NCBI RefSeq assembly: GCF_049316285.1
Contig: NZ_JBMOXA010000026.1
Span: 4,779-68,778 of the forward strand
DNA length: 64,000 nucleotides
Source: Rhodoferax_B sp049316285
GTDB taxonomy: Bacteria > Pseudomonadota > Gammaproteobacteria > Burkholderiales > Burkholderiaceae_C
Direction of reading: 5' to 3'
Below, piece by piece: positions 26,373 through 34,728 of this stretch. Under the pieces are notes generated by a model that saw only the letters and a list, made by a program, of their open reading frames with translations, was not told the origin of the DNA and made no database searches. How positions within the stretch are numbered: position 1 is the stretch's first letter; the number at the start of each line of letters is the position of its first letter. Made by a program: the position numbers and the translations under genes.

Positions 26373-26441
26373 CTCACGAACCTCCTGAATACTCAATCAA
26401 CAAATCAACCCGCGCCGCCGGACAAAGCCGAGGTGCAGATA

Positions 26442-27029
26442 TCAGCCCTCCGCAACGCCTTTGTCTTTGGCGTTGCGGCCCTTGAAACTGACGATGGGCG
26501 CAAGCCTGGCTTCGCGCAACTCATCCAGTACGAAACCCAGCACCTGCACGGGTGCAGGTGCGCGCTTCTTGCTCACTCGCACACCGGGCTTGGCCGGTGG
26601 CGCATCACTCCAGACGATTTGCCAGCCAGCGGCTTGGCCCTCGGTTGCAGCAACGCGCTCAAGCGTGCCGCGAAATTTTTTACGGTTGGCGCTGACCTGG
26701 CCGGCTGCTGCCTCACCGATAGGCGCCTTGAGCGTGAGGTCGATCTCGGAACCTTCAAAACGCTCGAAATCGCGCTCGTGGCGCAGCGGCCGGTCTATGC
26801 CTGGGGATGAGACCTCCAGGCGCTTGTATTCGACGGTCTCGACTTCCAGCACAAACTGCAGCTGGCGGGTGACTTTTTCGCAATCCTCGACCGTGACGAA
26901 CTGCTCTACACCCGGCTCCCATGGCAGATCAATCGTGATGCGCAGCAAACCACCGGCAGAGCGCTCAATCTCTACCAAGTCGTAACCCAAGCCGGTTACC
27001 GTTTTTTCAACGATGTCTTGCAGTGCCAC
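26442..27029 (-). CDS. rimP: Ribosome maturation factor RimP
   Basis: 30S assembly factor and first gene of the nusA operon. About 195 aa from GTG 27029 (VALQDIVEKTVTGLGYDLVEIE), which matches the usual N-terminus of the family; GTG 27083 would add 18 atypical residues. Conserved stretches include ITIDLP, VEDCEKVTRQL and EVSSPGIDRPL. The C-terminal part is long and basic, ending in FKGRNAKDKG. No strong ribosome site is visible for either start, so the exact start is moderately sure. Confidence 0.92.
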   Translation of the reverse strand: MALQDIVEKTVTGLGYDLVEIERSAGGLLRITIDLPWEPGVEQFVTVEDCEKVTRQLQFVLEVETVEYKRLEVSSPGIDRPLRHERDFERFEGSEIDLTLKAPIGEAAAGQVSANRKKFRGTLERVAATEGQAAGWQIVWSDAPPAKPGVRVSKKRAPAPVQVLGFVLDELREARLAPIVSFKGRNAKDKGVAEG

Positions 27030-27150
27030 GTGTCTGTATGGAATGTCTGGTTTAAATACGGTAAATCTGCGCCTGAAACCCACGCCAGACCCACAGTTAC
27101 GCGGCTCTTTGACGGTTTTTCAGAGGCATCAAAAAACAATCGACCAAAAA

Positions 27151-27177
27151 AAACGGGCGGTAGTTACCCGCCCGTTT
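27151..27177 (-). terminator. Intrinsic terminator after yejF
   Basis: CGGGCGG (27154-27160) pairs with CCGCCCG (27168-27174). On the minus strand it is followed by eight T residues. It separates the yej operon from the rimP operon. Confidence 0.85.
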
Positions 27178-27268
27178 GGTCGTGAGCCGGTATTGTATCG
27201 TAAAAAGTCACATTCGGCCAGTGGTGCACCACGGCCCAAGCACGATAAACCGGCGGATCCAGCGCCGA

Positions 27269-28894
27269 TCAGGCCGCCGCGGCCACCAGCATGCGGGTGT
27301 AGCTGTGTTGTGGCGTGTCCAGCAGTTGCTGCACCGGCCCGTATTCGACGATTTCGCCGTCTTTCATCACCATCACCTGATGTGCCATGGCGCGGATCAC
27401 ATCCACGTCGTGGGTGATCAGCAAATAACTCAGGCCACGCTGGCGCTGCAGTTGCTGCAGCAGTTGCAGCACCTGCTTCTGTATGGTGACGTCGAGCGCA
27501 CTGGTGGGCTCGTCCAGCACCAGCAGTTGCGGGTTGACCACCAGCGCGCGCGCAATCGCCAGCCGCTGCCGCTGGCCACCCGAAAACTCGTGCGGATAAC
27601 GCTGCAGCAAGCCCGGGAACTGGGCCTCGCTCATGCCCACGCTGGCCAGCGTATCCAGCACCACCTGGCGCTGCTCGCTCAGCGCCTGCAGCGGCGCGTG
27701 CACGCGCAGTCCCTCGGAGACAATTTCCTCCACCGTCATACGCGGCGACAGCGACGAGAACGGGTCCTGGAACACAACCTGCACCACCGCACGCAAAGCC
27801 TTGTTGTGCGCGGCGTTGCGGCTCCAATGCGCGCCCTGCACTTCCAGAGCACCAGAAAACGGCACCAGCCCCAGCGCGGCCAGCGCCAAGGTCGACTTGC
27901 CCGAGCCAGACTCGCCCACCACACCCAGGGTTTGGCCTGGGCGGATGCTGAAATTGGCGTCTTTCACGGCGACGAAGCAGCCCTTCTTGAACCAGCCCTC
28001 GACACCGGGAATCGGCACCGGATAACTCACACGCAGGCTTTCAGCCGACATCACCGGCACCACCTGGCGGTCGTGCACGGCACTGACCACGTCGCGCTCG
28101 GGCCGGCTGTCGAGCAACTTGCGGGTGTAGGCGTGTTGCGGGTGTGCAAACACCTGCGACACCGGCCCGACTTCGACAATATGGCCGTTTTCCATCACCG
28201 CCACACGGTCGGCAAACCTGCGCACCAGGTGTAAATCGTGGGTGATCAGCAGCACCGCCATGCCGTTGCTGTGTTGCAAGTCACTCAGCAGTTGCAGGAC
28301 TTGCCCGCGCAGGCTCACGTCGAGTGCCGTGGTCGGCTCATCGGCCAGCAGCAGGCGCGGTTTGCAGGCCAGGGCCATGGCGATCATGGCGCGTTGGCGC
28401 TGCCCGCCGGAGAGTTGGTGCGGATACGCCTTGGCCCGCCTAGCGGGCTCGGGAATGCCCGTATCAGCTAACAATTTAATAGCTTCTCGCGCAGCATCGG
28501 TGCGCGTATAACCCAGTTTTTCCTCCAGGACCTCGGCAATTTGCGCACCTACCGGGAACACCGGGTTCAGCGCCACCATGGGCTCCTGGAAAATCATCGC
28601 CACGTCTTGCCCGCGAATGCCGCGCAAGGCGGCTTCCTTCAGCCCACACAGGTCGACCAGGCCATCTCGGCTGTGGAACAGCGCCTGGCCCGACACCTCG
28701 GCGTCCTGCACCAGGCGCAGCAGGCTCATGGCGGTGATGGTTTTACCCGAGCCCGACTCGCCCACCAAGGCCAGCTTTTCACCCGCATGCACCTGGAAAT
28801 GCACACCGTGCACCACCTCGCGGCCGGCAAAACCCACACGCAGGTCGCGCACCTCCAGCAGCGGCTGGCCGGTTGGCAGCATGTTCTGGCTCAT
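27269..28894 (-). CDS. yejF: Peptide ABC transporter, fused double ATPase YejF
   Basis: ATP-hydrolysing subunit of the YejABEF importer. 541 aa, two complete ABC domains in one chain: Walker A GESGSGKTI and GESGSGKST, signatures LSGGQRQRAMIAMAL and FSGGQRQRLAIARAL, and Walker B LLLADEPTTALD and LLVLDEPTSALD. ATG 28894 overlaps the yejE stop (ATGA). Codons for AAREAIKLLA near 28467-28483 contain a copy of the dispersed palindromic repeat. In enterobacteria the Yej system takes up microcin C-like peptides; here the substrate is presumably oligopeptides. Confidence 0.92.
   Translation of the reverse strand: MSQNMLPTGQPLLEVRDLRVGFAGREVVHGVHFQVHAGEKLALVGESGSGKTITAMSLLRLVQDAEVSGQALFHSRDGLVDLCGLKEAALRGIRGQDVAMIFQEPMVALNPVFPVGAQIAEVLEEKLGYTRTDAAREAIKLLADTGIPEPARRAKAYPHQLSGGQRQRAMIAMALACKPRLLLADEPTTALDVSLRGQVLQLLSDLQHSNGMAVLLITHDLHLVRRFADRVAVMENGHIVEVGPVSQVFAHPQHAYTRKLLDSRPERDVVSAVHDRQVVPVMSAESLRVSYPVPIPGVEGWFKKGCFVAVKDANFSIRPGQTLGVVGESGSGKSTLALAALGLVPFSGALEVQGAHWSRNAAHNKALRAVVQVVFQDPFSSLSPRMTVEEIVSEGLRVHAPLQALSEQRQVVLDTLASVGMSEAQFPGLLQRYPHEFSGGQRQRLAIARALVVNPQLLVLDEPTSALDVTIQKQVLQLLQQLQRQRGLSYLLITHDVDVIRAMAHQVMVMKDGEIVEYGPVQQLLDTPQHSYTRMLVAAAA
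28467..28483 (-). repeat. Dispersed palindromic repeat, copy C (inside yejF)
   Basis: On the minus strand GCTATTAAATTGTTAGC, matching GCTATTN7TAGC. The 15 bases GCGCGAGAAGCTATT leading into it are identical to those of the copy at the recD 3' end. In yejF frame it reads AIKLLA, the same phase as in truB. Confidence 0.7.
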
Positions 28895-30009
28895 GGCCGG
28901 CCCTCCGCCGCCAGCGCAGCGGCCGCTGGCTTGTCTTTTTGCCGCACCGGCTCGGGCGCGTCCACCTTGCGCGGATCGAGCGCATCACGCAGCGCGTCGC
29001 CCATGAAGGTCAGCAGCAGCAGTGTGCTCACCAGCAGCACAAAGGTGGAGAGCGAAATCCACCAGGCGTCGATGTTGTTCTTACCTTGCGACAGCAATTC
29101 GCCAAGAGACGGTGTACCCGGCGGCACACCCAGGCCGAGAAAGTCTAGCGAGGTCAGCGCCAGGATGGCGGCACTCATGCGAAACGGCAGAAACGTGACC
29201 ACCGGCGTCATGCTGTTGGGCAATACGTGGCGCACGATGATCTGCCAATTGCTCAGGCCCAGCGCGCGCGCCGAGCGCACGTAGTCGAGCTGCCGGTTGC
29301 GCAGAAACTCGGCGCGCACATAGTCCGACAAACCCAGCCAGCCAAACAGGCTCAACAGCACCAGCAACAAGGCCACACTGGGCTCGAACACCGCGCTGAA
29401 GATGATCAGCAGGTACAGCTCGGGCATGGAACCCCAGATTTCCATGAAGCGCTGGAACACCAGGTCGGTACGCCCGCCAAAGTAACCCTGGATGGCGCCG
29501 CTCACCACACCCAGCACAATGCCGGTGAAGGTCAACGCCAACGCAAACAACACGCTGACCCTGAAGCCATAAATCAGCTGCGCCAGCAGGTCGCGCCCGC
29601 GGTCGTCGGTGCCCAGCCAGTTCTCGGCGGAAGGTCCCGAGGGATTGGGCGCCTTGGCAAAATAATTCAGTGTTTTGGCGCCGTAGGGATTGGGCGCAAA
29701 AACCGCCCAGTTGCCATCTTTCTGCAGTTGCCCACGAATAAAGGGGTCGAGGTAATCGGTTTCGGTATCAAAGTCGCCGCCAAAGGTTTTCTCCGAGTAC
29801 GACTGCACGATGGGGTAATAAAACTTGCCCTCGAACCTGACCACCAGCGGCCGGTCGTTAGACACCAATTCGGCCGTCAGGCTGAGCAGCACCATGGCAA
29901 CAAAAATCACCAGGCTCCAATAACCAAGACGGTTGCGTTTAAAACGGTTCCAGGCGCGGCGGCCCGGCGAGATTGATTTCGGGGACGTGGGCACAGCGTG
30001 GTTTGTCAT
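28891..30009 (-). CDS. yejE: Peptide ABC transporter permease YejE
   Basis: Inner-membrane permease of the Yej peptide importer. 372 aa from ATG 30009 (MTNHAVPTSPKS), which overlaps the yejB stop as ATGA; the open frame upstream lies inside yejB. An N-terminal OppC-like helix (LGYWSLVIFVAMVLLSL), a large external segment (about 60-150, LGTDDRGRDLLAQLIYG at its end), then the transport core with the EAA-type loop YVRSARALGLSNWQIIVRHVLPN. The order yejA-B-E-F is the standard one. Confidence 0.92.
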   Translation of the reverse strand: MTNHAVPTSPKSISPGRRAWNRFKRNRLGYWSLVIFVAMVLLSLTAELVSNDRPLVVRFEGKFYYPIVQSYSEKTFGGDFDTETDYLDPFIRGQLQKDGNWAVFAPNPYGAKTLNYFAKAPNPSGPSAENWLGTDDRGRDLLAQLIYGFRVSVLFALALTFTGIVLGVVSGAIQGYFGGRTDLVFQRFMEIWGSMPELYLLIIFSAVFEPSVALLLVLLSLFGWLGLSDYVRAEFLRNRQLDYVRSARALGLSNWQIIVRHVLPNSMTPVVTFLPFRMSAAILALTSLDFLGLGVPPGTPSLGELLSQGKNNIDAWWISLSTFVLLVSTLLLLTFMGDALRDALDPRKVDAPEPVRQKDKPAAAALAAEGRP

Positions 30010-31043
30010 AGGCTGTCGAACTTGACCCGGGGGTCGACCCATACGTAGCACAGGTCGCTGATGAGCTTGGTGAGCAGCCCAATCAGCGTGAACAGATAAA
30101 GCGTGCCCAGCACCACCGGGTAGTCGCGCCGGATCACACTCTCGTAGCTCAGCAGGCCCAGGCCGTCGAGCGAAAACAGGGTTTCAATCAGCAACGAGCC
30201 GGTGAAAAACGCGCCGACAAACGCCGCCGGAAAACCCGTGACGATGGGGATCAGCGCATTGCGCAACACATGGCGCCACAACACCTGGCGCTCGGCCAAA
30301 CCCTTGGCACGCGCCGTCACCACATACTGTTTGCGTATTTCTTCGAGGAAGGCGTTTTTCGTCAACATGGCGGTGACGGCAAAACTGCCCAGCACCATGG
30401 AGGTAATGGGCAGCGCGATGTGCCACAGATAGTCGATGATCTTGGCGCCCCAGCTCAGTTCGGCCCAATTGCTGGACACCAGCCCACGCAGCGGAAACCA
30501 CTGCAGTTGCCCGCCAAACACCACCAGCAGCAAGACCCCCAGCACAAAGCCGGGAATGGCGTAACCCACCAGCACCAGCAGCGTGGTCACCAGATCAAAG
30601 CGTGAACCGGCGCGCACCGCCTTGGCCACCCCTAGCGGTACGGCCACCAGGTAGCTGATGAAAAACGTCCACAAGCCCAGGCTGATGGACACCGGCAGCT
30701 TCTCCATGATGAGCTGCGACACCGGCTTGTTCTGGAAGAAGCTGCGCCCCAGATCAAAACGCGCAAACTGGCCCAGCATCTGGAAGAAGCGCTCGTGCGC
30801 CGGCTTGTCAAAGCCATACAGCGCCTTGATTTGTTCTATGCGCTTCGGGTCCACACCCTGGCCGCCGCGGTAGCTGAAGCCCGCACCTTCGGCCGCGCCG
30901 TGGCCGGCGCCCGCGCGGGCTTCCGCCAAATACTGCTCCACCGGTCCGCCAGGCACAAACTGCACCACCGCAAAGGTGATCAACAGCACCCCCAGCAAGG
31001 TGGGCACCATGAGTGCGAGGCGCTTGAGGACATAGGCCAGCAT
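30006..31043 (-). CDS. yejB: Peptide ABC transporter permease YejB
   Basis: OppB-type inner-membrane permease, 345 aa. Starts MLAYVLKRLALMVPTLLGVLLITF with the first helix. An external loop follows that includes FDLGRSFFQNKPVSQLI, then the permease core, the coupling loop RKQYVVTARAKGLAERQVLWRHVLRN, and a C-terminal helix ending YVWVDPRVKFDSL. GGAGG stands before the ATG. It lies four bases from yejA and overlaps yejE. Confidence 0.92.
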   Translation of the reverse strand: MLAYVLKRLALMVPTLLGVLLITFAVVQFVPGGPVEQYLAEARAGAGHGAAEGAGFSYRGGQGVDPKRIEQIKALYGFDKPAHERFFQMLGQFARFDLGRSFFQNKPVSQLIMEKLPVSISLGLWTFFISYLVAVPLGVAKAVRAGSRFDLVTTLLVLVGYAIPGFVLGVLLLVVFGGQLQWFPLRGLVSSNWAELSWGAKIIDYLWHIALPITSMVLGSFAVTAMLTKNAFLEEIRKQYVVTARAKGLAERQVLWRHVLRNALIPIVTGFPAAFVGAFFTGSLLIETLFSLDGLGLLSYESVIRRDYPVVLGTLYLFTLIGLLTKLISDLCYVWVDPRVKFDSL

Positions 31044-31047
31044 GGGA

Positions 31048-32925
31048 TTACTTCGCCTCCGCTGAAGATGCTGCGGGCTTGGCGGCGGCAGCCGCCTGCG
31101 TCTTGCCCGCTTCGGTCTGGCGCGACCACCAGGTGTGTATCACCCAGGTCTCGCCCGGCGAATACGGCGGCACTTCCAGTGGCCATGCCAAGCGCCAGGC
31201 GTTGTAGGCCATGCGGTGGGTGCTTTGTGAATACTGCGGAATCAGGATATGGCTGTGGGCAATCACCCGGTCCAAGGCGCGGCAGGCTGGCAGCAGATCG
31301 GCCTTGCTTTTGGCGCTGACCATGCGGTTGATGAGTGCATCGACCGCCGGGTTCTGGACACCGGTGTAGTTGCCCGAATCCTCCACCGTGGCCGCCTTGC
31401 TGCCAAACATGTCGGCGAACTCTTGCCCCGGGCTGTTGGTGCCGGGGAAGTTGATGGTCATGATGTCGAACTCGAACTTGCTCAGCCGCTGCTGGTACAG
31501 CGCAAAGTCCACGGCGCGGTAGTTCAGCTTGATGCCCAGCTTTTCCAGGTTGCGCGCCCAGGGCACCACCACGCGGGCTCCGCCTTCGTTGCTGTCCAGG
31601 TAGTCGATCACCAGCGCCTCACCCTTGGCGTTGCGCAAGGCGCCGTCGCGCACCTCCCAACCGGCTTCGCGCAGCAAGGCCTGGGCTTTGCGCAGATTGG
31701 CCCGCAGCGACGAATCTCCGTCGGTGCGCGGCGGTGTGGTCATGGGGCCAAAGGCGGCAGCGGGAATGTTTTTGCGCAATGGATTCAGCAGCGCCAGTTC
31801 TTCCGCCGTAGGGCTTCCCTTGGCCTGGCAATCGGTATTGCCGAACAAGCCGTTGACACGTTCATAGGCGCCATAAAACAACTGGCGGCTGAGCCATTCA
31901 AAATCAAATGCCAGGCCCAGGGCCTCACGCACTCTTGCGTCCTTGAACTTGTCGCGTCGGGTGTTGATCACGTAGCTTTGGAAGCCGGTGGGCAACTGGT
32001 GCTTGAACTCACCCTTGACCAGTTCACCACTGTCGAACTTGCGCCCGTTGACACGCCGCGCCCAGTCGCCGGCCGAGAAAAAGCGCATCAGGTCGAACTC
32101 GCCAGCCTTCAGCGCTTCCAGCTTGGCGGTGTTGTCCTTGTAGATCTTGACCGTCACGCGGTCGAAGTTGTCCATGCCGCGCTTGACGTTCAGGTCGCGT
32201 GCCCAGTAGTCGGGGTCACGCACGTAGGTGATGTCTTTGCCGAAATTCACCGGGCCAATGCGGTAAGGGCCGCTGCTGATAGGCGGATCCATCACCACCT
32301 CGTCAAAACGCTTGGCCTTGCCGTTCACCATGCCCCAGCGCTGGCTGAAGATGGGCAGGCCACCCACGGTCAGCGGCAGTTCGCGGTTGGGTTTTTTGAA
32401 GCGAAAGCGCACGGTGCGCGCATCCAGCACATCGATGCCGGCCACGTCTTCCAGCAGGGTTTTGTAACCCGGCGAGGTGTATGGACCCACAAGCGTCTCG
32501 TAGGTGAAGCGCACATCGGCGGCCGTCACCGGCCGGCCATCATGGAAGCGGGCCTCCTTGCGCAACACAAAGGTGGCGCTGAGGCGGTCGGCGGGCACCG
32601 ACACATCTTCGGCCAACAAGCCGTAGCCCGAGCCGTTTTCGTCCATGGAACCGGTGAGCAGCGTGTCGAACAACATGTCGCCCAGATAGGCCGGTGCACT
32701 GCCCTTGATGGTGAAGGGGTTGTATTTGTCGAAGGTGGAGCTGCGCACATTGCTCACCAGCCGGATCTCACCACCCTTGGGGGCATTCGGGTCGGCATAG
32801 GCAAAGTGGCTGAAACCGGCGGGGTATTTCAGCTCGTCCCACAACGCATAGCCATGCGCCGCCCAGGCCGGAACGGCTGCGCAGCACCATAAGCTCAGAC
32901 TCCCTGCAATCCATGAAAAACGCAT
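31048..32925 (-). CDS. yejA: Periplasmic peptide-binding protein YejA
   Basis: Family 5 solute-binding protein that captures peptides for the Yej permease. About 625 aa with a signal peptide (MRFSWIAGSLSLWCCAAVPAWA). Family landmarks: HGYALWDELKYPAGF, LLAEDVSVPAD, FVLRKEARFHDGRPVTAADVRFTYE and LGLAFDFEWLSRQLFYGAYERV. The C-terminus is rich in A and K. ATG 32925 was preferred; GTG 32940 is also possible and neither has a strong ribosome site. First gene of the operon, divergent from fabI. Confidence 0.92.
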   Translation of the reverse strand: MRFSWIAGSLSLWCCAAVPAWAAHGYALWDELKYPAGFSHFAYADPNAPKGGEIRLVSNVRSSTFDKYNPFTIKGSAPAYLGDMLFDTLLTGSMDENGSGYGLLAEDVSVPADRLSATFVLRKEARFHDGRPVTAADVRFTYETLVGPYTSPGYKTLLEDVAGIDVLDARTVRFRFKKPNRELPLTVGGLPIFSQRWGMVNGKAKRFDEVVMDPPISSGPYRIGPVNFGKDITYVRDPDYWARDLNVKRGMDNFDRVTVKIYKDNTAKLEALKAGEFDLMRFFSAGDWARRVNGRKFDSGELVKGEFKHQLPTGFQSYVINTRRDKFKDARVREALGLAFDFEWLSRQLFYGAYERVNGLFGNTDCQAKGSPTAEELALLNPLRKNIPAAAFGPMTTPPRTDGDSSLRANLRKAQALLREAGWEVRDGALRNAKGEALVIDYLDSNEGGARVVVPWARNLEKLGIKLNYRAVDFALYQQRLSKFEFDIMTINFPGTNSPGQEFADMFGSKAATVEDSGNYTGVQNPAVDALINRMVSAKSKADLLPACRALDRVIAHSHILIPQYSQSTHRMAYNAWRLAWPLEVPPYSPGETWVIHTWWSRQTEAGKTQAAAAAKPAASSAEAK

Positions 32926-33023
32926 GCGACAATTCTGCACCAGATCGTTACCTGTTTTATCACCCGTTCATTTGCCGGTCATATCCATGATATTGGCACT
33001 TGCACTTTAGGAAATTGCTCACC

Positions 33024-33821
33024 ATGGGTTTTCTCACCGGCAAAAAATTGTTGATCACCGGCGTGTTGTCCAACCGCTCCATCGCCTATGGCATTGCCAA
33101 AGCCTGCCATGCACAGGGCGCCGAGTTGGCGTTCAGCTACGTGGGTGAGCGTTTCAAAGACCGTATCACGGAATTCGCTGCCGACTTCGACTCCAAGCTG
33201 ATCTTTGATTGCGATGTGGGCGACGACGCGCAAATCACCAAGCTGTTTGCCGACCTGGCCCAGACCTGGCCGACGTTTGACGGCTTTGTGCACAGCATTG
33301 GCTACGCGCCGCGCGAAGCCATTGCCGGTGACTTTCTCGACGGCCTGAGCCGCGAAGGCTTCAAGATCGCACACGACATCAGCGCCTACAGCTTCCCGGC
33401 CATGGCCAAGGCGGCCCTGCCCTACCTCAACCCCAAGTCAGCCCTGCTGACGCTGACCTACCTGGGCGCCATCCGCCACGTGCCCAACTACAACACCATG
33501 GGCCTGGCCAAGGCCTCGCTCGAAGCCAGCGTGCGTTACCTGGCCGAGTCGCTGGGCCCCAAGGGCATGCGTGTTAACGGCATCAGCGCCGGCCCCATCA
33601 AAACGCTAGCGGCCAGCGGCATCAAGGGTTTTGGCAAGATTTTGAGCGTGGTCGCCGAGACTTCACCGATACGACGCAACGTGACGATTGAAGACGTGGG
33701 CAACGCCGCCGCCTTCATGCTGTCCGACCTGGCCAGCGGCATCACCGCCGAGATCACCTATGTGGACGGCGGCTTCAGCCACGTCGTGGGCGGCATTGCC
33801 GAGCCTGCGGCCGAGGCTTGA
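33024..33821 (+). CDS. fabI: Enoyl-ACP reductase (NADH) FabI
   Basis: Last reductive step of each round of fatty acid elongation. 265 aa, short-chain dehydrogenase fold. Visible: nucleotide-binding GVLSNRSIAYGIA, active-site tyrosines Y146 and Y156, and K163 in YNTMGLAKAS, at exactly the E. coli numbering; SAGPIKTLAASGI follows. ATG 33024 is the family start; an upstream in-frame ATG at 33000 would add eight residues. Divergent from yejA, convergent with phnX across a dispersed repeat. Triclosan-type inhibitors target this family. Confidence 0.96.
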   Translation: MGFLTGKKLLITGVLSNRSIAYGIAKACHAQGAELAFSYVGERFKDRITEFAADFDSKLIFDCDVGDDAQITKLFADLAQTWPTFDGFVHSIGYAPREAIAGDFLDGLSREGFKIAHDISAYSFPAMAKAALPYLNPKSALLTLTYLGAIRHVPNYNTMGLAKASLEASVRYLAESLGPKGMRVNGISAGPIKTLAASGIKGFGKILSVVAETSPIRRNVTIEDVGNAAAFMLSDLASGITAEITYVDGGFSHVVGGIAEPAAEA

Positions 33822-33843
33822 TCTTTTAAGGAAAATTGGCCGC

Positions 33844-33883
33844 TGACGCTTGCCAGATAAGCGTCAACAGCTATTCTTTTTGA
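33844..33883 (+). repeat. Dispersed palindromic repeat, copy D (fabI-phnX gap)
   Basis: Arms TGACGCTT (33844-33851) and AAGCGTCA (33859-33866), three bases, then GCTATT (33870-33875) and a T-rich tail. The right half of the 17-mer palindrome is degenerate here (GAAAC instead of TAGC). Same arm-spacer-GCTATT layout as the copy at 54744. Confidence 0.7.
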
Positions 33884-33905
33884 AACGCCCGTTTTTACGG
33901 GCGTT
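33884..33905. terminator. Hairpin between fabI and phnX
   Basis: AACGCCCGT pairs with ACGGGCGTT around TTTT; the phnX stop codon lies in it. It has no clear T tract after the stem on either strand, so terminator function is tentative. Confidence 0.4.
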
Positions 33906-34713
33906 GTCCTTTCTGCAGCTTGGCCGCAATGTCGTCCAACACCGGCAGCAGGTCGGCCACCGAATCAATCACGTAGTGCGCCCCCGCCGCCTTGAGCTGG
34001 GCGGTAGCGGTCTCGCGCAAGGCCTGCTGGGCCGGGGCGTCCAGCGCCTGCCATTCGGCCAAGCTCAAACCGACTGCATTGCCGCTGATGGCCAGGCCCA
34101 CGGTCCAGGTGCCGGCGTGCAAGCCCTCTTCTATGCCCACGCCGGTGTCGTCCACCTTCACCACAGTGTGCGGCGGCCACACACCCAGGTCGGCAAAAGT
34201 GCGGTACATCATCAGCGGCGACGGCCGGCCGGCGGCCAGGTCGCCGGCGCAGACCAGGTTGTCGGGCACGTAGCCGCCCTTTTCGGCGATGGGCAACACG
34301 ATGTCCATGATGGGCCGGTTGTAGCCGGTGGTAGAGCCTATCTTCAGGCCGCGCGCGCGCAGCGTGTTGACCATGTCCACGGCGCCGGGGATGAAGTCCG
34401 CAAAGTCGGCCACCACGGCCGCGTTCATGGGCGTGAAGACCTCATACAGGTGGTCCACGTCGGCCTTGCTGAAAGCCTTGCCATGCAGCTTTTCCCATTG
34501 CGCGGCGACACACGGCAGTTGACCCAGAGCGTGGATGTGGTCCCACTTGGCCATGCCCATGGGGCCACGGGCTTCTGCGATCGTCAGGTCTATGCCGAAC
34601 TTCTCGAACAGGCGCACAAAGGCGCCCATGGGCGCGCAGGAGCCAAAGTCGAGTATGGTGCCGGCCCAGTCGAAGACGACGGCGCTGAGTTGGTTGTGTT
34701 GATTGCTTGTCAT
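33895..34713 (-). CDS. phnX: Phosphonoacetaldehyde hydrolase PhnX
   Basis: HAD-superfamily phosphonatase that splits the C-P bond of phosphonoacetaldehyde to acetaldehyde and phosphate. 272 aa. Nucleophile D15 sits in VVFDWAGT, and the Schiff-base lysine K56 in RGPMGMAKWDHI. These correspond to D12 and K53 of the Bacillus enzyme with a constant offset of three. VCAGDLAAGRPSP and VVKVDDTGVGIEEG complete the HAD motifs. Its usual partner phnW (AEP transaminase) is absent nearby; the upstream neighbour is a FAD amine oxidase that could make the substrate instead. Last gene of the minus-strand phosphonate arm. Confidence 0.95.
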   Translation of the reverse strand: MTSNQHNQLSAVVFDWAGTILDFGSCAPMGAFVRLFEKFGIDLTIAEARGPMGMAKWDHIHALGQLPCVAAQWEKLHGKAFSKADVDHLYEVFTPMNAAVVADFADFIPGAVDMVNTLRARGLKIGSTTGYNRPIMDIVLPIAEKGGYVPDNLVCAGDLAAGRPSPLMMYRTFADLGVWPPHTVVKVDDTGVGIEEGLHAGTWTVGLAISGNAVGLSLAEWQALDAPAQQALRETATAQLKAAGAHYVIDSVADLLPVLDDIAAKLQKGQRP

Positions 34714-34728
34714 TTTTGGAGCGCTTGG

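Noticed and set aside
27030..27150. Initiator tRNA upstream of rimP, as in enterobacteria
   Set aside because: No cloverleaf or GGTTCAAATCC-type T arm is present in this stretch.
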